The translations under genes and the position numbers were made by a program. Below are positions 1 to 11,824 of a stretch of DNA of 64,000 nucleotides, in pieces. The DNA is from [Mycobacterium] vasticus (lineage in GTDB: Bacteria > Actinomycetota > Actinomycetes > Mycobacteriales > Mycobacteriaceae), in NCBI RefSeq assembly GCF_020181595.1, contig NZ_CP084028.1, positions 943,893 to 1,007,892 on the forward strand, written 5' to 3'. The notes beneath the pieces were generated by a model. The model searched no databases. It was given only the letters and a program-made list of their open reading frames with translations, and had not been told where the DNA came from. Position 1 is the stretch's first letter. Each line of letters opens with the position of its first letter.

Positions 1-3636
<3,636 letters not shown>

Positions 3637-3799
3637 CGAGGTTCGGAATCACCCGAGCCACATGGTCGCAAAGGCGGTGGGCGTCAGCGATTCGGTGGAT
3701 GAGTGGCGGCTGCACTATATTGAACCGACGCCCGCCGCCGGCTGGCGGTACGTGGAACCGAAACGGTGGATTTCTCGCTGGTGAGAAGGCGGTGGCAGG

Positions 3800-4504
3800 T
3801 TGAGTAGACGCGCACTGACTGCAGGATTGGACGGCAAGGCAAGCCCCGCCAAGCGGTGGATCACGATCGGGGCGGCTGCGGCAGCCGTCGTGCTCGCCGT
3901 CGCTGGGCTGTGGTGGTTCGCGGCGTCGCCGCGACTGATCAAGGGTGAGAAGCTTGCCGCGCTGCTGCTCGACAACAGCCAGATCAGCTCGGTGATGGGC
4001 GCGCAGATGACCGCCGGGGATGTCTCGACCGAGGCGATGACGAACCCGGGAGGCCTGTCGAAGGCCGGTTGCCTGGGAGCGCTCGTCGCCGCACAGGAGC
4101 TGACCTACACCGACAGCGGCTACACCGGCCTGCGCTGGAACGAGGCGCGGGACTCTGCTGAAAACATGGAGCACTACTTCGTTCAGTCGGTGGCGTCCTT
4201 CCCCGATGCCGGGCGGGCCGAGGCGTTCGTGGCCAACTCCGCGGCGCTGTGGCGGCTGTGTGCGGACCAGGAAGTGGTGACCGTCAAGGCGGAGCAACCT
4301 CCCATGACCTGGCGCCTGGCCGGCGTTGTCGGGGTGCCGCCGACGATCTCGATCGCCGAGAGCCGCCAAGACGTCAGGTGGACCTGCCAGCGTGCGCTGC
4401 GGGCGGAGGCCAACGTCGTCGTCGACGTCACCGCCTGCGCTCAGCAGATCACCGACCAGGGCCGCCGGCTCGGCGACCAGATCGCCGCGCGCGTCGCGAA
4501 GTAG
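3800..4504 (+). CDS. Membrane-anchored sensor-domain protein (PknH extracellular-domain-like)
   Basis: The 234-residue product has a short cytoplasmic N-terminus, one membrane helix at about residues 20-43 and an extracellular domain. That domain resembles the PknH-type sensor fold (LLLDNSQISSVMG, then scattered Cys at GCLGA, RLCAD, WTCQR, TACAQ, which could form two disulfides). The kinase half is absent, as in the LpqQ/LppH-type stand-alone sensor proteins. TTG is the only possible start near the N-terminus, because an in-frame TGA lies at 3782-3784; AGAAGG sits 10 bases upstream. Its ligand and partner are unknown. Confidence 0.75.
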   Translation: MSRRALTAGLDGKASPAKRWITIGAAAAAVVLAVAGLWWFAASPRLIKGEKLAALLLDNSQISSVMGAQMTAGDVSTEAMTNPGGLSKAGCLGALVAAQELTYTDSGYTGLRWNEARDSAENMEHYFVQSVASFPDAGRAEAFVANSAALWRLCADQEVVTVKAEQPPMTWRLAGVVGVPPTISIAESRQDVRWTCQRALRAEANVVVDVTACAQQITDQGRRLGDQIAARVAK

Positions 4505-4532
4505 GTCGCCGCTGCGGCGGTGAGCAAAGGCC

Positions 4533-5405
4533 TTACCCCGGAAACTGCACCCCGGTGAGCTGCTCGGACAACCTCCACAGCCCCGCGGCCGTGGAGCCGC
4601 GCTTGGCCAGCAGACTGCGGCCCACCGGGCCGCTGCGGCCGACGACCGCGAACCGCGGCCCGACGAAGGTGTTGCCGGACAGGTCCTGCGACGCCGCGTA
4701 CAGGCTCTGGCGGGCCCCGAAGTCGGCGCTGGTGGCCAGCAGTCCGTTGCCGATGGTGCGCATCAGCACGTCGCCGAGGCGATTGCCGGTGTGGCCCTGC
4801 AGGTTGGTGTTCGAATAGCCCGGATGGGCGGCCAGGGCACGCACGGGTGAGCCCGCGTTGACCAGCCGGCGCTGCAGTTCGCTGGTGAACAGCAGATTGG
4901 CCAGTTTGGACTGGCCGTAGGCCAGCCACGCCGAATACCGGCGCGACTGCCAGTTCAGGTCTTTCAGGCTCACGTAGCCCATCCGGTGCATCAACGACGA
5001 CACCGTCACGACCCGGTCGGTGAGCTTGGGCAGCAGCAGGTTGGTCAGCGCGAAATGCCCCAGGTGGTTGGTGCCGATCTGGCTTTCGAAACCGTCGGCC
5101 GTGGTGGCGAACGGCACCGCCATGATCCCGGCGTTGTTGATCAGCACGTCGACCTGTGCCGTCTCGTCGGCGAACCGGCGCACCGAGGACAGGTCCGCCA
5201 GATCCAGGGCGCGCACGGTCACTTCACCGGGCATGCCGGCCGCGGCGGTGAGCCCCTTGGCGGTGTCGCGGACGGCGAGGGTGACGTGCGCGCCGACGCG
5301 GGCCAACTCGCGTGCGGTGACAGCACCCAGCCCGCTGTTTGCGCCGGTGACGATGACGGAGCGGCCGGCGAACGACGGCAGATCGGTGGCGGTCCAGGAA
5401 CTCAT
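4533..5405 (-). CDS. Short-chain dehydrogenase/reductase
   Basis: This is a 290-residue SDR-family oxidoreductase. The nucleotide-binding TGANSGLG, the NNAGIM motif and the catalytic YGQSK (YxxxK) with an upstream Ser-Ser are present. The C-terminal extension LAAHPGYSNTNL is common in SDRs annotated as retinol dehydrogenase- or protochlorophyllide reductase-like; the substrate is unknown. The ATG at 5405 is preferred over GTG 5414 because TAGAGT ends exactly 7 bases before it, the spacing of a leaderless transcript, and no ribosome-binding site is visible. It is divergent from, and touches, the DUF1254 lipoprotein gene. Confidence 0.85.
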   Translation of the reverse strand: MSSWTATDLPSFAGRSVIVTGANSGLGAVTARELARVGAHVTLAVRDTAKGLTAAAGMPGEVTVRALDLADLSSVRRFADETAQVDVLINNAGIMAVPFATTADGFESQIGTNHLGHFALTNLLLPKLTDRVVTVSSLMHRMGYVSLKDLNWQSRRYSAWLAYGQSKLANLLFTSELQRRLVNAGSPVRALAAHPGYSNTNLQGHTGNRLGDVLMRTIGNGLLATSADFGARQSLYAASQDLSGNTFVGPRFAVVGRSGPVGRSLLAKRGSTAAGLWRLSEQLTGVQFPG

Positions 5406-6846
5406 GGCTGACACTCTATGCGTGAAGCTATGGAGCGCTCTGGGATTGATCGTGGTGCTGCTGGCGGCGCTCGGTGGCTGCGGCGACCGGCAGTCGGCTC
5501 AACCGGGCGCCCCGACGTCCACCGGCTCCGCGACCGACGACGTGCGCCAGATCGCCAAAGAGGCCTACATCTACGGCTTCCCGATGGTCGACAACTACCG
5601 GATCCAGCACGCCTACTTCGTGGACTCCAACAATCCGGAGTACAAGGGTGGGTGGGACCAGACGCACAGCTCGGCGCGGGTGTACACGCCCGAGGACACC
5701 GCGGTGCAGACCCCCAACTCGGACACGCCCTACACCATGCTCGGCACCGACCTGCGGGCCGAGCCGCTGGTGCTGACGGTGCCGCAGATCGAGGAGGGCC
5801 GCTACTACTCGCTGCAGTTCGTCGACGCCTACACCGCCGACTACGCCTACCTGGGAAGCCGGGCCACCGGCAACGACGGCGGCAGGTATCTGCTGGCCGG
5901 GCCCGGCTGGAGCGGCGACAAGCCGGAGGGCATCGACGAGGTGATCCGGTCTGACACCGAGTTCGGGTCGGTCATCTACCGGACCCAGCTGTTCGGTGCC
6001 GAAGACATCGACAACGTCAAGGCGATCCAGAACGGCTACACCGTCGAACCGCTCTCGGCGTTCCTCAACCAGCCCGCGATCAGCGCCCCGCCGGTGGATT
6101 TCATCGCGCCGCTGACGGTCGAGACGCAGAAGACCTCACCGAAGTTCTTCGAGATCTTGAGCTTCGTCCTGAAGTACGCGCCGGTGCTGCCGGGGGAGGA
6201 GGGCCAGCGGGCCCGGTTCGCCTCCATCGGTATCGGAGCTGACGGTGACTTCGACGCCGACAAGCTCAGTCCGGAGACCCGCGCGGCGGTGCAGGCCGGG
6301 ATGGCGGACGCCTGGGCGGAATTCAACGCCTTCAAGAAGGACAGGCTCGACACCGGGCAGGTGACGTCGGCGCAGCTGTTCGGCAACCGGGAATTCCTGG
6401 CCGGCAAGTACCTCTACCGGATGGCCGGCGCGGTGCTGGGGATCTACGGCAACACCGCGGCCGAAGCCATCTATCCGGCGCTCGCGGTGGACTCCGCCGG
6501 TGCCCCGCTCGACGGGTCCGGCAGCTACACCCTGCGGTTCGCGCCCGAGCAGCTGCCACCGGTCAACGCGTTCTGGTCGCTGACCATGTACCAGCTGCCG
6601 CAGAGCCTGCTGGTGGCCAACCCGATCAATCGGTACCTGATCAACTCACCGATGCTCGACGACCTGATCCGCGACCCCGACGGCGGCATCACCATCAATG
6701 TGCAGAACGAGTCCCCGGGTGCGGCCAGGGAAGCCAACTGGCTGCCGGCCCCCGCTGGCCCGTTCCAGATGATCCTGCGGCTCTACTGGCCCAAGGATGA
6801 GGCGCTGGGCGGCGGCTGGACACCGCCGAAGGCCGTCAAGAGTTAG
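5404..6846 (+). CDS. DUF1254/DUF1214 lipoprotein
   Basis: The product is about 480 residues. A signal sequence ends in a lipobox (LGGC), so it is probably lipid-anchored outside the membrane. The body matches the DUF1254 (AYIYGFPMVDNYR near the N-terminus) plus DUF1214 (FWSLTMYQLP, ANPINRY, LRLYWP near the end) arrangement at full length. The biochemical role of the family is not settled. ATG 5404 has AGGAA just 3-4 bases upstream; GTG 5422, which gives a cleaner signal peptide (VKLWSALG), is an equally plausible start. Confidence 0.8.
   Translation: MADTLCVKLWSALGLIVVLLAALGGCGDRQSAQPGAPTSTGSATDDVRQIAKEAYIYGFPMVDNYRIQHAYFVDSNNPEYKGGWDQTHSSARVYTPEDTAVQTPNSDTPYTMLGTDLRAEPLVLTVPQIEEGRYYSLQFVDAYTADYAYLGSRATGNDGGRYLLAGPGWSGDKPEGIDEVIRSDTEFGSVIYRTQLFGAEDIDNVKAIQNGYTVEPLSAFLNQPAISAPPVDFIAPLTVETQKTSPKFFEILSFVLKYAPVLPGEEGQRARFASIGIGADGDFDADKLSPETRAAVQAGMADAWAEFNAFKKDRLDTGQVTSAQLFGNREFLAGKYLYRMAGAVLGIYGNTAAEAIYPALAVDSAGAPLDGSGSYTLRFAPEQLPPVNAFWSLTMYQLPQSLLVANPINRYLINSPMLDDLIRDPDGGITINVQNESPGAAREANWLPAPAGPFQMILRLYWPKDEALGGGWTPPKAVKS
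5413..5418 (-). promoter_or_regulatory. Leaderless -10 element of the SDR gene
   Basis: TAGAGT on the minus strand fits TANNNT and is followed by 7 bases and then ATG at 5405. This geometry predicts transcription starting at the A of the start codon. It lies inside the first codons of the divergent lipoprotein gene, so the two genes have overlapping control regions. Confidence 0.5.
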
Positions 6847-6880
6847 TGGCAGTTGTTGGTGTCGACCCAGCGGCCCGCGC

Positions 6881-7102
6881 TCACGGCGCCGGTGGTGGCG
6901 GAGGAGGCGGCACGTCCTCAGGCAGCGGCGCGTAGTAGGCCGGCGGTGGTGTGAGGTCGGTGCACGTGCTGACGTGAATGCGGCGGCCCACTCCGAAGCA
7001 CACGCCGGTGCCCGCGCTGGCCGTTCCCGGTGACGTGATGACAACGGCCCCCGGAAGGGCGGTCAGGGCCAGTGCTGCCAGGACCCAGATTCGCCGCGAC
7101 AT
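6881..7102 (-). CDS. Small secreted proline-tailed protein
   Basis: This is a 73-residue protein. A classical signal peptide (MSRRIWVLAALAL...TASA) is followed by a short mature part with two Cys (GVCFG, VSTCT) that could form one disulfide, and the C-terminus is a run of prolines. GGGGGA lies 3-4 bases before the ATG. The start codon overlaps the stop of the haemophore gene (ATGA), so the two are translationally coupled and probably act together. I do not recognise the family. Confidence 0.65.
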   Translation of the reverse strand: MSRRIWVLAALALTALPGAVVITSPGTASAGTGVCFGVGRRIHVSTCTDLTPPPAYYAPLPEDVPPPPPPPAP

Positions 7103-7476
7103 CAGTCCCCCAGCAGGGGTCGGTCGGGCTGGGTCAACCCGCAACGGCTGCGGAAGTCTGTGAGCGGCTGGCGGATGCCCAGCAGATCGGTGTGGGCCTG
7201 CGGGTTGGCGTCGAAGTAGGCGTCAACCGCGGCGGGTACCTGGTCGTCCGGCTTGTTGTGCAGGTCGGTGTAGAACGCGTTGAGGTCGGGGTGCGCGAAC
7301 AGGTAACCGGAGGTCTGCGCGGCGACGCCGGCGGCCACGTTGGCCATATCGGCGGCGGTGCAGCCGGGTGCCGGGTCGGCGTTCGCCGCGGTCGGCGACA
7401 GCAAAGCCGTGGCGAACGCGGCCGCGGTCACGCCGGCAACGCGCAGTGACGTTCGGGGGATGGGGTTATGGGGCAT
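7102..7476 (-). CDS. Secreted haem-binding protein (mycobacterial haemophore family)
   Basis: The 124-residue product has a signal peptide ending TAANA and a helical mature domain. CTAADMANVAAGVAAQ, YLFAHPDLNAFYTDL and a second Cys near the C-terminus (RSRCG) match the small haemophore family that includes Rv0203. Members bind haem outside the cell and pass it to membrane importers. ATG 7476 is preferred over the upstream GTG 7512 because GAAGGGAAG precedes it at a suitable distance. Its stop overlaps the start of the small proline-tailed gene. Confidence 0.8.
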   Translation of the reverse strand: MPHNPIPRTSLRVAGVTAAAFATALLSPTAANADPAPGCTAADMANVAAGVAAQTSGYLFAHPDLNAFYTDLHNKPDDQVPAAVDAYFDANPQAHTDLLGIRQPLTDFRSRCGLTQPDRPLLGD

Positions 7477-7545
7477 CGTTGACTTCCCTTCAACGGGGTG
7501 CGAGATGTGCACTCTAGCAAACTCACAGGCGATAGGTGGGGAGCT

Positions 7546-8199
7546 TCACTTGGCCGCGACGGTGAACCCCTTGGTGATCGCGTCGACGGCGGCGGCCTGC
7601 CCGGGAGCGTCGTCGGCGGCGGCGGTGACCGACAGCTGCACCAGGTAGCGCTGGTCGGCCGGTGCCGAACCGGTGGCGATCACCATCCGAAACCAGCTGT
7701 GCAGCCGCTGTCCGTCCAGGTCGTAGGTGCCCTGGACCATCGACGACGGGAACCCGTTGAAGTCCTCGTTGGAGGCGTCGAGCAGCCGGAAGTTCTTGGA
7801 GAGCTGCGCGTCGGCGACGCCGTGTTTGATGGCTTCGTGGCCGTCGAAGTCTCCGGTGAGCTTGACCACGCTGAGCATCGCCCGGGGCAGCTTGTCGCCC
7901 TTGCCGATCACCTGGGTGGTCGCCGGCAGCATCTTGCTCTGCTTCTTGGTCCAGCCCGGAGGCATCGGCATGGTCACGGTCAAGTCGGTGAGGTCCTTGG
8001 GGTCCACCGCTTCGGCGGCCACCCCCTGGTCCTCCAGGTAGCGCCCCACCGTCACCGGGGCCTGAGCCTCCTGCGACGTGGTCGCCGTGGTGGAACCGTT
8101 GCTCCAGATCGACTGGTAGTCAGGAGTTTTGGAGCCGCACCCGGAAACCGCACCGGCCAGCACAAAACCGGTCACCACCACCAGTGCCAGTCGGGTCAC
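7546..8199 (-). CDS. lpqT: Lipoprotein LpqT
   Basis: This 217-residue lipoprotein has a lipobox (VSGC) after a hydrophobic signal. Its length and sequence (MPMPPGW, LSVVKLTG, FNGFPSSMVQGTYD) agree with LpqT (Rv1016c), a family also related to LpqN-type cell-envelope lipoproteins. The GTG start forms a GTGA overlap with the stop of the ArsC-type gene. With prs and arsC it looks like the end of one minus-strand operon. Confidence 0.85.
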   Translation of the reverse strand: MTRLALVVVTGFVLAGAVSGCGSKTPDYQSIWSNGSTTATTSQEAQAPVTVGRYLEDQGVAAEAVDPKDLTDLTVTMPMPPGWTKKQSKMLPATTQVIGKGDKLPRAMLSVVKLTGDFDGHEAIKHGVADAQLSKNFRLLDASNEDFNGFPSSMVQGTYDLDGQRLHSWFRMVIATGSAPADQRYLVQLSVTAAADDAPGQAAAVDAITKGFTVAAK

Positions 8200-8540
8200 A
8201 GGATCTCGCGGACCGCGTCAATCGGGCGGCCCAGCCGGGTGCCGTTCGCCGTCACCACGAACGGGCGCTGGATCAGGATCGGGTTGGCGGCCATGGCGTC
8301 GAGCAACTCGTCGTCGGAGGCGTCGGCCAGGTTCAGCTCGGCGTACACCGCCTCGCCGGTGCGGATCGCGTCGCGCACCCCGATACCGGCGTCGCGGATC
8401 ATCGTCGCCAGTTCGGCGCGCGACGGCGGCGTCTTGAGATACTCGACGATGGTCGGCTCGATACCGTTGTCGCGCAACAGGTCCAGCGTCTTTCGCGAGG
8501 TGGAGCAACGCGGGTTGTGGTAGATGGTTCCCTCTGCCAC
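8196..8540 (-). CDS. arsC: ArsC/Spx-family thiol oxidoreductase (arsenate reductase-like)
   Basis: The 114-residue protein has the glutaredoxin-like ArsC fold: IYHNPRCSTSRKTL with the active-site Cys in CxxxR, KTPPSRAEL, and NPILIQRPFVV followed by a glycine-rich end. The family reduces arsenate with glutathione or mycothiol-type thiols; actual arsenate activity is not proven by sequence. The GTG start is one base after the prs stop and the gene overlaps lpqT. I recall no such gene between prs and lpqT in M. tuberculosis, so this looks lineage-specific there. Confidence 0.85.
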   Translation of the reverse strand: MAEGTIYHNPRCSTSRKTLDLLRDNGIEPTIVEYLKTPPSRAELATMIRDAGIGVRDAIRTGEAVYAELNLADASDDELLDAMAANPILIQRPFVVTANGTRLGRPIDAVREIL

Positions 8541-8541
8541 G

Positions 8542-9528
8542 TCAGGCGTCCCCGTCGAAAAGCCCGGTGACCGAACCATTGTCGAACACGGCGCGGATCG
8601 TGCTGGCCAGCAGCGGGGCGATCGAGAGCACCGTCAGCTGGGGGAACTGCTTGTCCTCGGTGATCGGCAGGGTGTTGGTGACGATCACCTCGCTGGCGCC
8701 GCAGGCGGCCAGGCGCTCGGAAGCCGGCGCGGAGAGCACGCCGTGGGTAGCGGCGATCACCACGTCGATGGCGCCCGCCTCACGCAGCAGGCCCACCGCC
8801 CCGGCGATGGTGCCGCCGGTGTCGATCATGTCGTCGGTGATCACGCAGGTCTTCCCCTGCACCTCGCCGACCACCCGGTTGGCCTTGACCTGGTTGGGCA
8901 CCCGCGGATCACGGGTCTTGTGGATGAAGGCCAGCGGCACGCCGCCCAGCGAGTCGGCCCACTTCTCGGCGACCCGCACCCGGCCCGAGTCGGGCGAGAC
9001 CACCACGACGTCCTTGCCGTTGTTGAGGTAGTTGTCGCGGATGTAGCCGCACAGCAGCGGCTGGGCGCGCATGTGGTCGACCGGGCCGTCGAAGAAACCC
9101 TGGATCTGATCGGTGTGCAGATCAACCGTCACGATCCGGTCGGCGCCGGCGGTCTTGAGCAGGTCGGCGACCAGGCGAGCCGAAATCGGTTCGCGGCCAC
9201 GGTGCTTCTTGTCCTGGCGGGCATAGGGGTAGAAGGGCAGGATGGCGGTGATCCGCTTGGCGCTGCCCCGCTTGAGGGCGTCGATCATGAGCAGCTGTTC
9301 CATCAGCCACTGGTTCAGCGGCGCCGAGTGGGATTGCAGCACGAAGGCGTCGCAACCGCGCACCGACTCGTCGAAGCGCACGAAGATCTCGCCGTTGGCA
9401 AAGTCGCGCGCGGTCTGCGCGGTGACTGTGACGTCCAGCTCCTTGGCGACCTGTTCGGCCAGCTCCGGATGCGCTCGACCTGCGAAGAGCATCAGGTTCT
9501 TGCGGTTGTCTGTCCACTGGTGGCTCAC
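8542..9528 (-). CDS. prs: Ribose-phosphate pyrophosphokinase
   Basis: This enzyme makes phosphoribosyl pyrophosphate from ribose 5-phosphate and ATP, feeding nucleotide, His, Trp and arabinan (decaprenylphosphoryl-arabinose) synthesis. The 328-residue product is nearly co-linear with mycobacterial PrsA: start (V)SHQWTDNRKNLMLF, FPYARQDKKHRGREPIS, VDLHTDQIQGFF and the PRPP loop DDMIDTGGT are intact. GTG 9528 has GAGGG upstream. A much longer in-frame extension to 9912 lies antisense to glmU and is not real. It follows glmU by 52 bases. Confidence 0.97.
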   Translation of the reverse strand: MSHQWTDNRKNLMLFAGRAHPELAEQVAKELDVTVTAQTARDFANGEIFVRFDESVRGCDAFVLQSHSAPLNQWLMEQLLMIDALKRGSAKRITAILPFYPYARQDKKHRGREPISARLVADLLKTAGADRIVTVDLHTDQIQGFFDGPVDHMRAQPLLCGYIRDNYLNNGKDVVVVSPDSGRVRVAEKWADSLGGVPLAFIHKTRDPRVPNQVKANRVVGEVQGKTCVITDDMIDTGGTIAGAVGLLREAGAIDVVIAATHGVLSAPASERLAACGASEVIVTNTLPITEDKQFPQLTVLSIAPLLASTIRAVFDNGSVTGLFDGDA

Positions 9529-9580
9529 GTGCTGCCCTCGCTGTTGGAGATCTCGGAAAATGGTCGAGTTAACTCGGGCC

Positions 9581-11041
9581 TCATGGTACGGAGTCCGGTT
9601 GATCTTCGGCAGCCTGGGCGGCAGCCTGGGCGGCGGCGCTGCCGGGCCGCTTGCGCTGCACCCAGTTCTCGATGTTGCGCTGCGGGCCGGCCGAGATCGC
9701 CAGCGCACCCGGCGGCACGTCGTCACGCACCACCGTCCCGGCGCCGGTGTAGGCCCCGTCGCCGACGTTGACCGGCGCGACGAACATGGTGTCCGAGCCG
9801 GTGCGCACGTGCGAGCCGATGGTGGTCCGCCGTTTGGTCTGGCCGTCGTAGTTGACGAACACGCTGGATGCGCCGATGTTGGAGTGCTCGCCGATGTCGG
9901 CGTCACCGACATAGGTCAGGTGCGGAACCTTGGTCCCGGTGCCGATGGTGGAGTTCTTGGTCTCGACGAACGCGCCCAGCTTGCCGTCGGCGCCGAGCGC
10001 GGTGCCCGGACGCAGGTAGCTGAACGGGCCGACCGTGGCACCGGCCCCGATCGACGACGAGGTGGCGTGGCTGCGGATCACCGAGGCGCCGTCGCCCACG
10101 GTGACGTCGGTCAGGGTGCTGTCCGGTCCGATCTGGCAGTGCGCCCCGATCGTGGTGTCGCCCAGCAGCTGGGTTCCGGGGGCGACGGTGGTGTCGCGCC
10201 CGATACGCACGTCCACGTCGATCCAGGTGGTGGTGGGGTCGACGATCGTGACCCCGGCCCGCTGGTGGGCGGCCACCAGGCGGCGGTTGAGCACGGCGGC
10301 CAGATCAGCCAGCTGCACGCGGTCGTTGACCCCGGCCACCAGCGCCGAATCCTCGACGTGGCGGGCATGCACCACCTGGCCGTCGCCGCGGACGATCCCG
10401 ATCACGTCGGTCAGGTACAGCTCGTGCTGGGCGTTGTCGGAGCCGAGCCGGCTCAGCGCGGAGCGCAGCGGGGCGATGTCGAAGGCGTACACCCCGGCGT
10501 TGACCTCGCGGATCTCGCGCTGCGAGGCGGTGGCGTCGGCCTGCTCGACGATCGCGGTCACCTCACCGTCCTGGGTGTGCAGGATGCGTCCGTAGCCCGT
10601 CGGGTCGGCCAGCGTGGTGGTCAGCACGGTGACCGCGGCCGGGGCGGTGCGGTGGGTGTCGACCAACGTCTCCAGTGTGGCGGTGTCCAGCAGCGGGATG
10701 TCGCCGGAGGTCACCACGACGGTGCCGTCGAAGTCGTCGGGCAGCGCCGACAGGCCGCACAGCACCGCGTGCCCGGTGCCGAACTGCTGGTCCTGCAGGG
10801 CGATGTCGATCGGGGTGTCCAGGGCCTGCGCCAGCTCAGCCACCGGCCCGGCGATCTGTTCGTGGGCGTGGCCCAGCACGACCACCAGGTGGCGGGGGCT
10901 GATCCCGGCGGCGGAGCGCACACAGTGCGACAGCATGGAACGCCCGCCGAGGGAGTGCAGCACCTTGGGTGTGTCGGAGACCATCCGCGTTCCGGCGCCG
11001 GCCGCCAGAATCACGACCGCGGTCTCGTGTTGCCCTGTCAC
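9581..11041 (-). CDS. glmU: Bifunctional UDP-N-acetylglucosamine pyrophosphorylase / glucosamine-1-phosphate acetyltransferase
   Basis: GlmU acetylates glucosamine-1-phosphate and then uridylylates it to UDP-GlcNAc, the entry point of peptidoglycan and arabinogalactan-linker synthesis. The 486-residue protein has the N-terminal uridyltransferase ([26 protein letters not shown]) and a left-handed beta-helix of hexapeptide repeats (about residues 260-450), with YLRPGT and VNYDG for the acetyl-transfer site. The C-terminal tail is Ala-rich. The GTG start is preceded by GAGGG. The gene lies just downstream of tRNA-Gln on the same strand. Confidence 0.97.
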   Translation of the reverse strand: MTGQHETAVVILAAGAGTRMVSDTPKVLHSLGGRSMLSHCVRSAAGISPRHLVVVLGHAHEQIAGPVAELAQALDTPIDIALQDQQFGTGHAVLCGLSALPDDFDGTVVVTSGDIPLLDTATLETLVDTHRTAPAAVTVLTTTLADPTGYGRILHTQDGEVTAIVEQADATASQREIREVNAGVYAFDIAPLRSALSRLGSDNAQHELYLTDVIGIVRGDGQVVHARHVEDSALVAGVNDRVQLADLAAVLNRRLVAAHQRAGVTIVDPTTTWIDVDVRIGRDTTVAPGTQLLGDTTIGAHCQIGPDSTLTDVTVGDGASVIRSHATSSSIGAGATVGPFSYLRPGTALGADGKLGAFVETKNSTIGTGTKVPHLTYVGDADIGEHSNIGASSVFVNYDGQTKRRTTIGSHVRTGSDTMFVAPVNVGDGAYTGAGTVVRDDVPPGALAISAGPQRNIENWVQRKRPGSAAAQAAAQAAEDQPDSVP

Positions 11042-11060
11042 CCGCCCTCTTCTCTGTGTG

Positions 11061-11132
11061 CTCCGTCGCCAGGACTCGAACCTGAACTATCTGAACCAAA
11101 ATCAGAGGTGCTGCCGATTACACCACGACGGA
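11061..11132 (-). tRNA. tRNA-Gln (UUG)
   Basis: The 72-nt sequence folds as a cloverleaf with acceptor pair TCCGTCG/CGACGGA, discriminator G, a TTCGAGTCC T-arm and anticodon loop TTTTGGT, giving anticodon TTG. The CCA end is not encoded. It precedes glmU by 19 bases on the same strand, and its promoter must overlap that of the divergent TetR gene. Confidence 0.95.
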
Positions 11133-11166
11133 TCGGTGCTCGGGGAGTGACTCTAGTCCAAACGAC

Positions 11167-11172
11167 TACGCT
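11167..11172 (+). promoter_or_regulatory. Leaderless -10 element of the TetR regulator
   Basis: TACGCT fits TANNNT and is followed by exactly 7 bases and then GTG at 11180. No ribosome-binding site precedes that GTG, so a leaderless transcript starting at the GTG is the simplest reading. Confidence 0.55.
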
Positions 11173-11179
11173 GTTCGGC

Positions 11180-11824
11180 GTGGCTGGTCTGGACAAGGAT
11201 GGTCGGGCGCCTCGAGCCCGGATGACCGGCAGCGAGCGTCGGCACCAACTCATCGACGTCGCCCGCACTCTGTTCGCCGAGCGCGGGTTCGAGGGCACCT
11301 CCATCGAGGAGATCGCACAACGGGCCAACGTGTCTAAACCGGTGGTCTACGAGCACTTCGGCGGCAAGGAGGGCCTCTACGCCGTGGTGGTCGACCGGGA
11401 GATGTCGGCGTTGCTGGACGGCATCACCACCTCGCTGACCAAGTCCACCAACAACCAGTCCCGGCTGCGGGTCGAGCGCGTCGCGCTGGCGCTGTTGACC
11501 TACGTCGACGAGCACACCGACGGATTCCGGATCCTGATCCGCGACTCTCCGGCCTCGATCAGTTCCGGCACCTACTCCACGCTGCTCAACGACGCGATCG
11601 GCCAGGTCTCATCGATTCTGGCCGGTGACTTCGCCAAACGCGGGCTGGACCCGGAGACCGCGCCGCTGTACGCCCAAGCGCTGGTCGGTTCGGTGTCGAT
11701 GACGGCCCAGTGGTGGCTGGACGTGCGTGAGCCCAAGAAAGAAGTGGTGGCCGCGCACCTGGTGAACCTGTGCTGGAACGGGCTGACGCACCTGGAGTCC
11801 GACCCGACTCTGCACGACGAATGA
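11180..11824 (+). CDS. TetR-family transcriptional regulator (Rv1019-like)
   Basis: The 214-residue protein has an N-terminal TetR helix-turn-helix ([20 protein letters not shown], then [19 protein letters not shown]) and an all-helical ligand domain. It closely resembles Rv1019, which sits before mfd in M. tuberculosis. The start is set by the leaderless signature at 11167. Its TGA overlaps the mfd ATG, so it heads a TetR-mfd-mazG operon and may autoregulate it; the effector is unknown. Confidence 0.9.
   Translation: MAGLDKDGRAPRARMTGSERRHQLIDVARTLFAERGFEGTSIEEIAQRANVSKPVVYEHFGGKEGLYAVVVDREMSALLDGITTSLTKSTNNQSRLRVERVALALLTYVDEHTDGFRILIRDSPASISSGTYSTLLNDAIGQVSSILAGDFAKRGLDPETAPLYAQALVGSVSMTAQWWLDVREPKKEVVAAHLVNLCWNGLTHLESDPTLHDE

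Noticed and set aside
9529..9912. N-terminal extension of prs
   Set aside because: The extra residues lie antisense to glmU, and GTG 9528 has a binding site and matches the conserved start.
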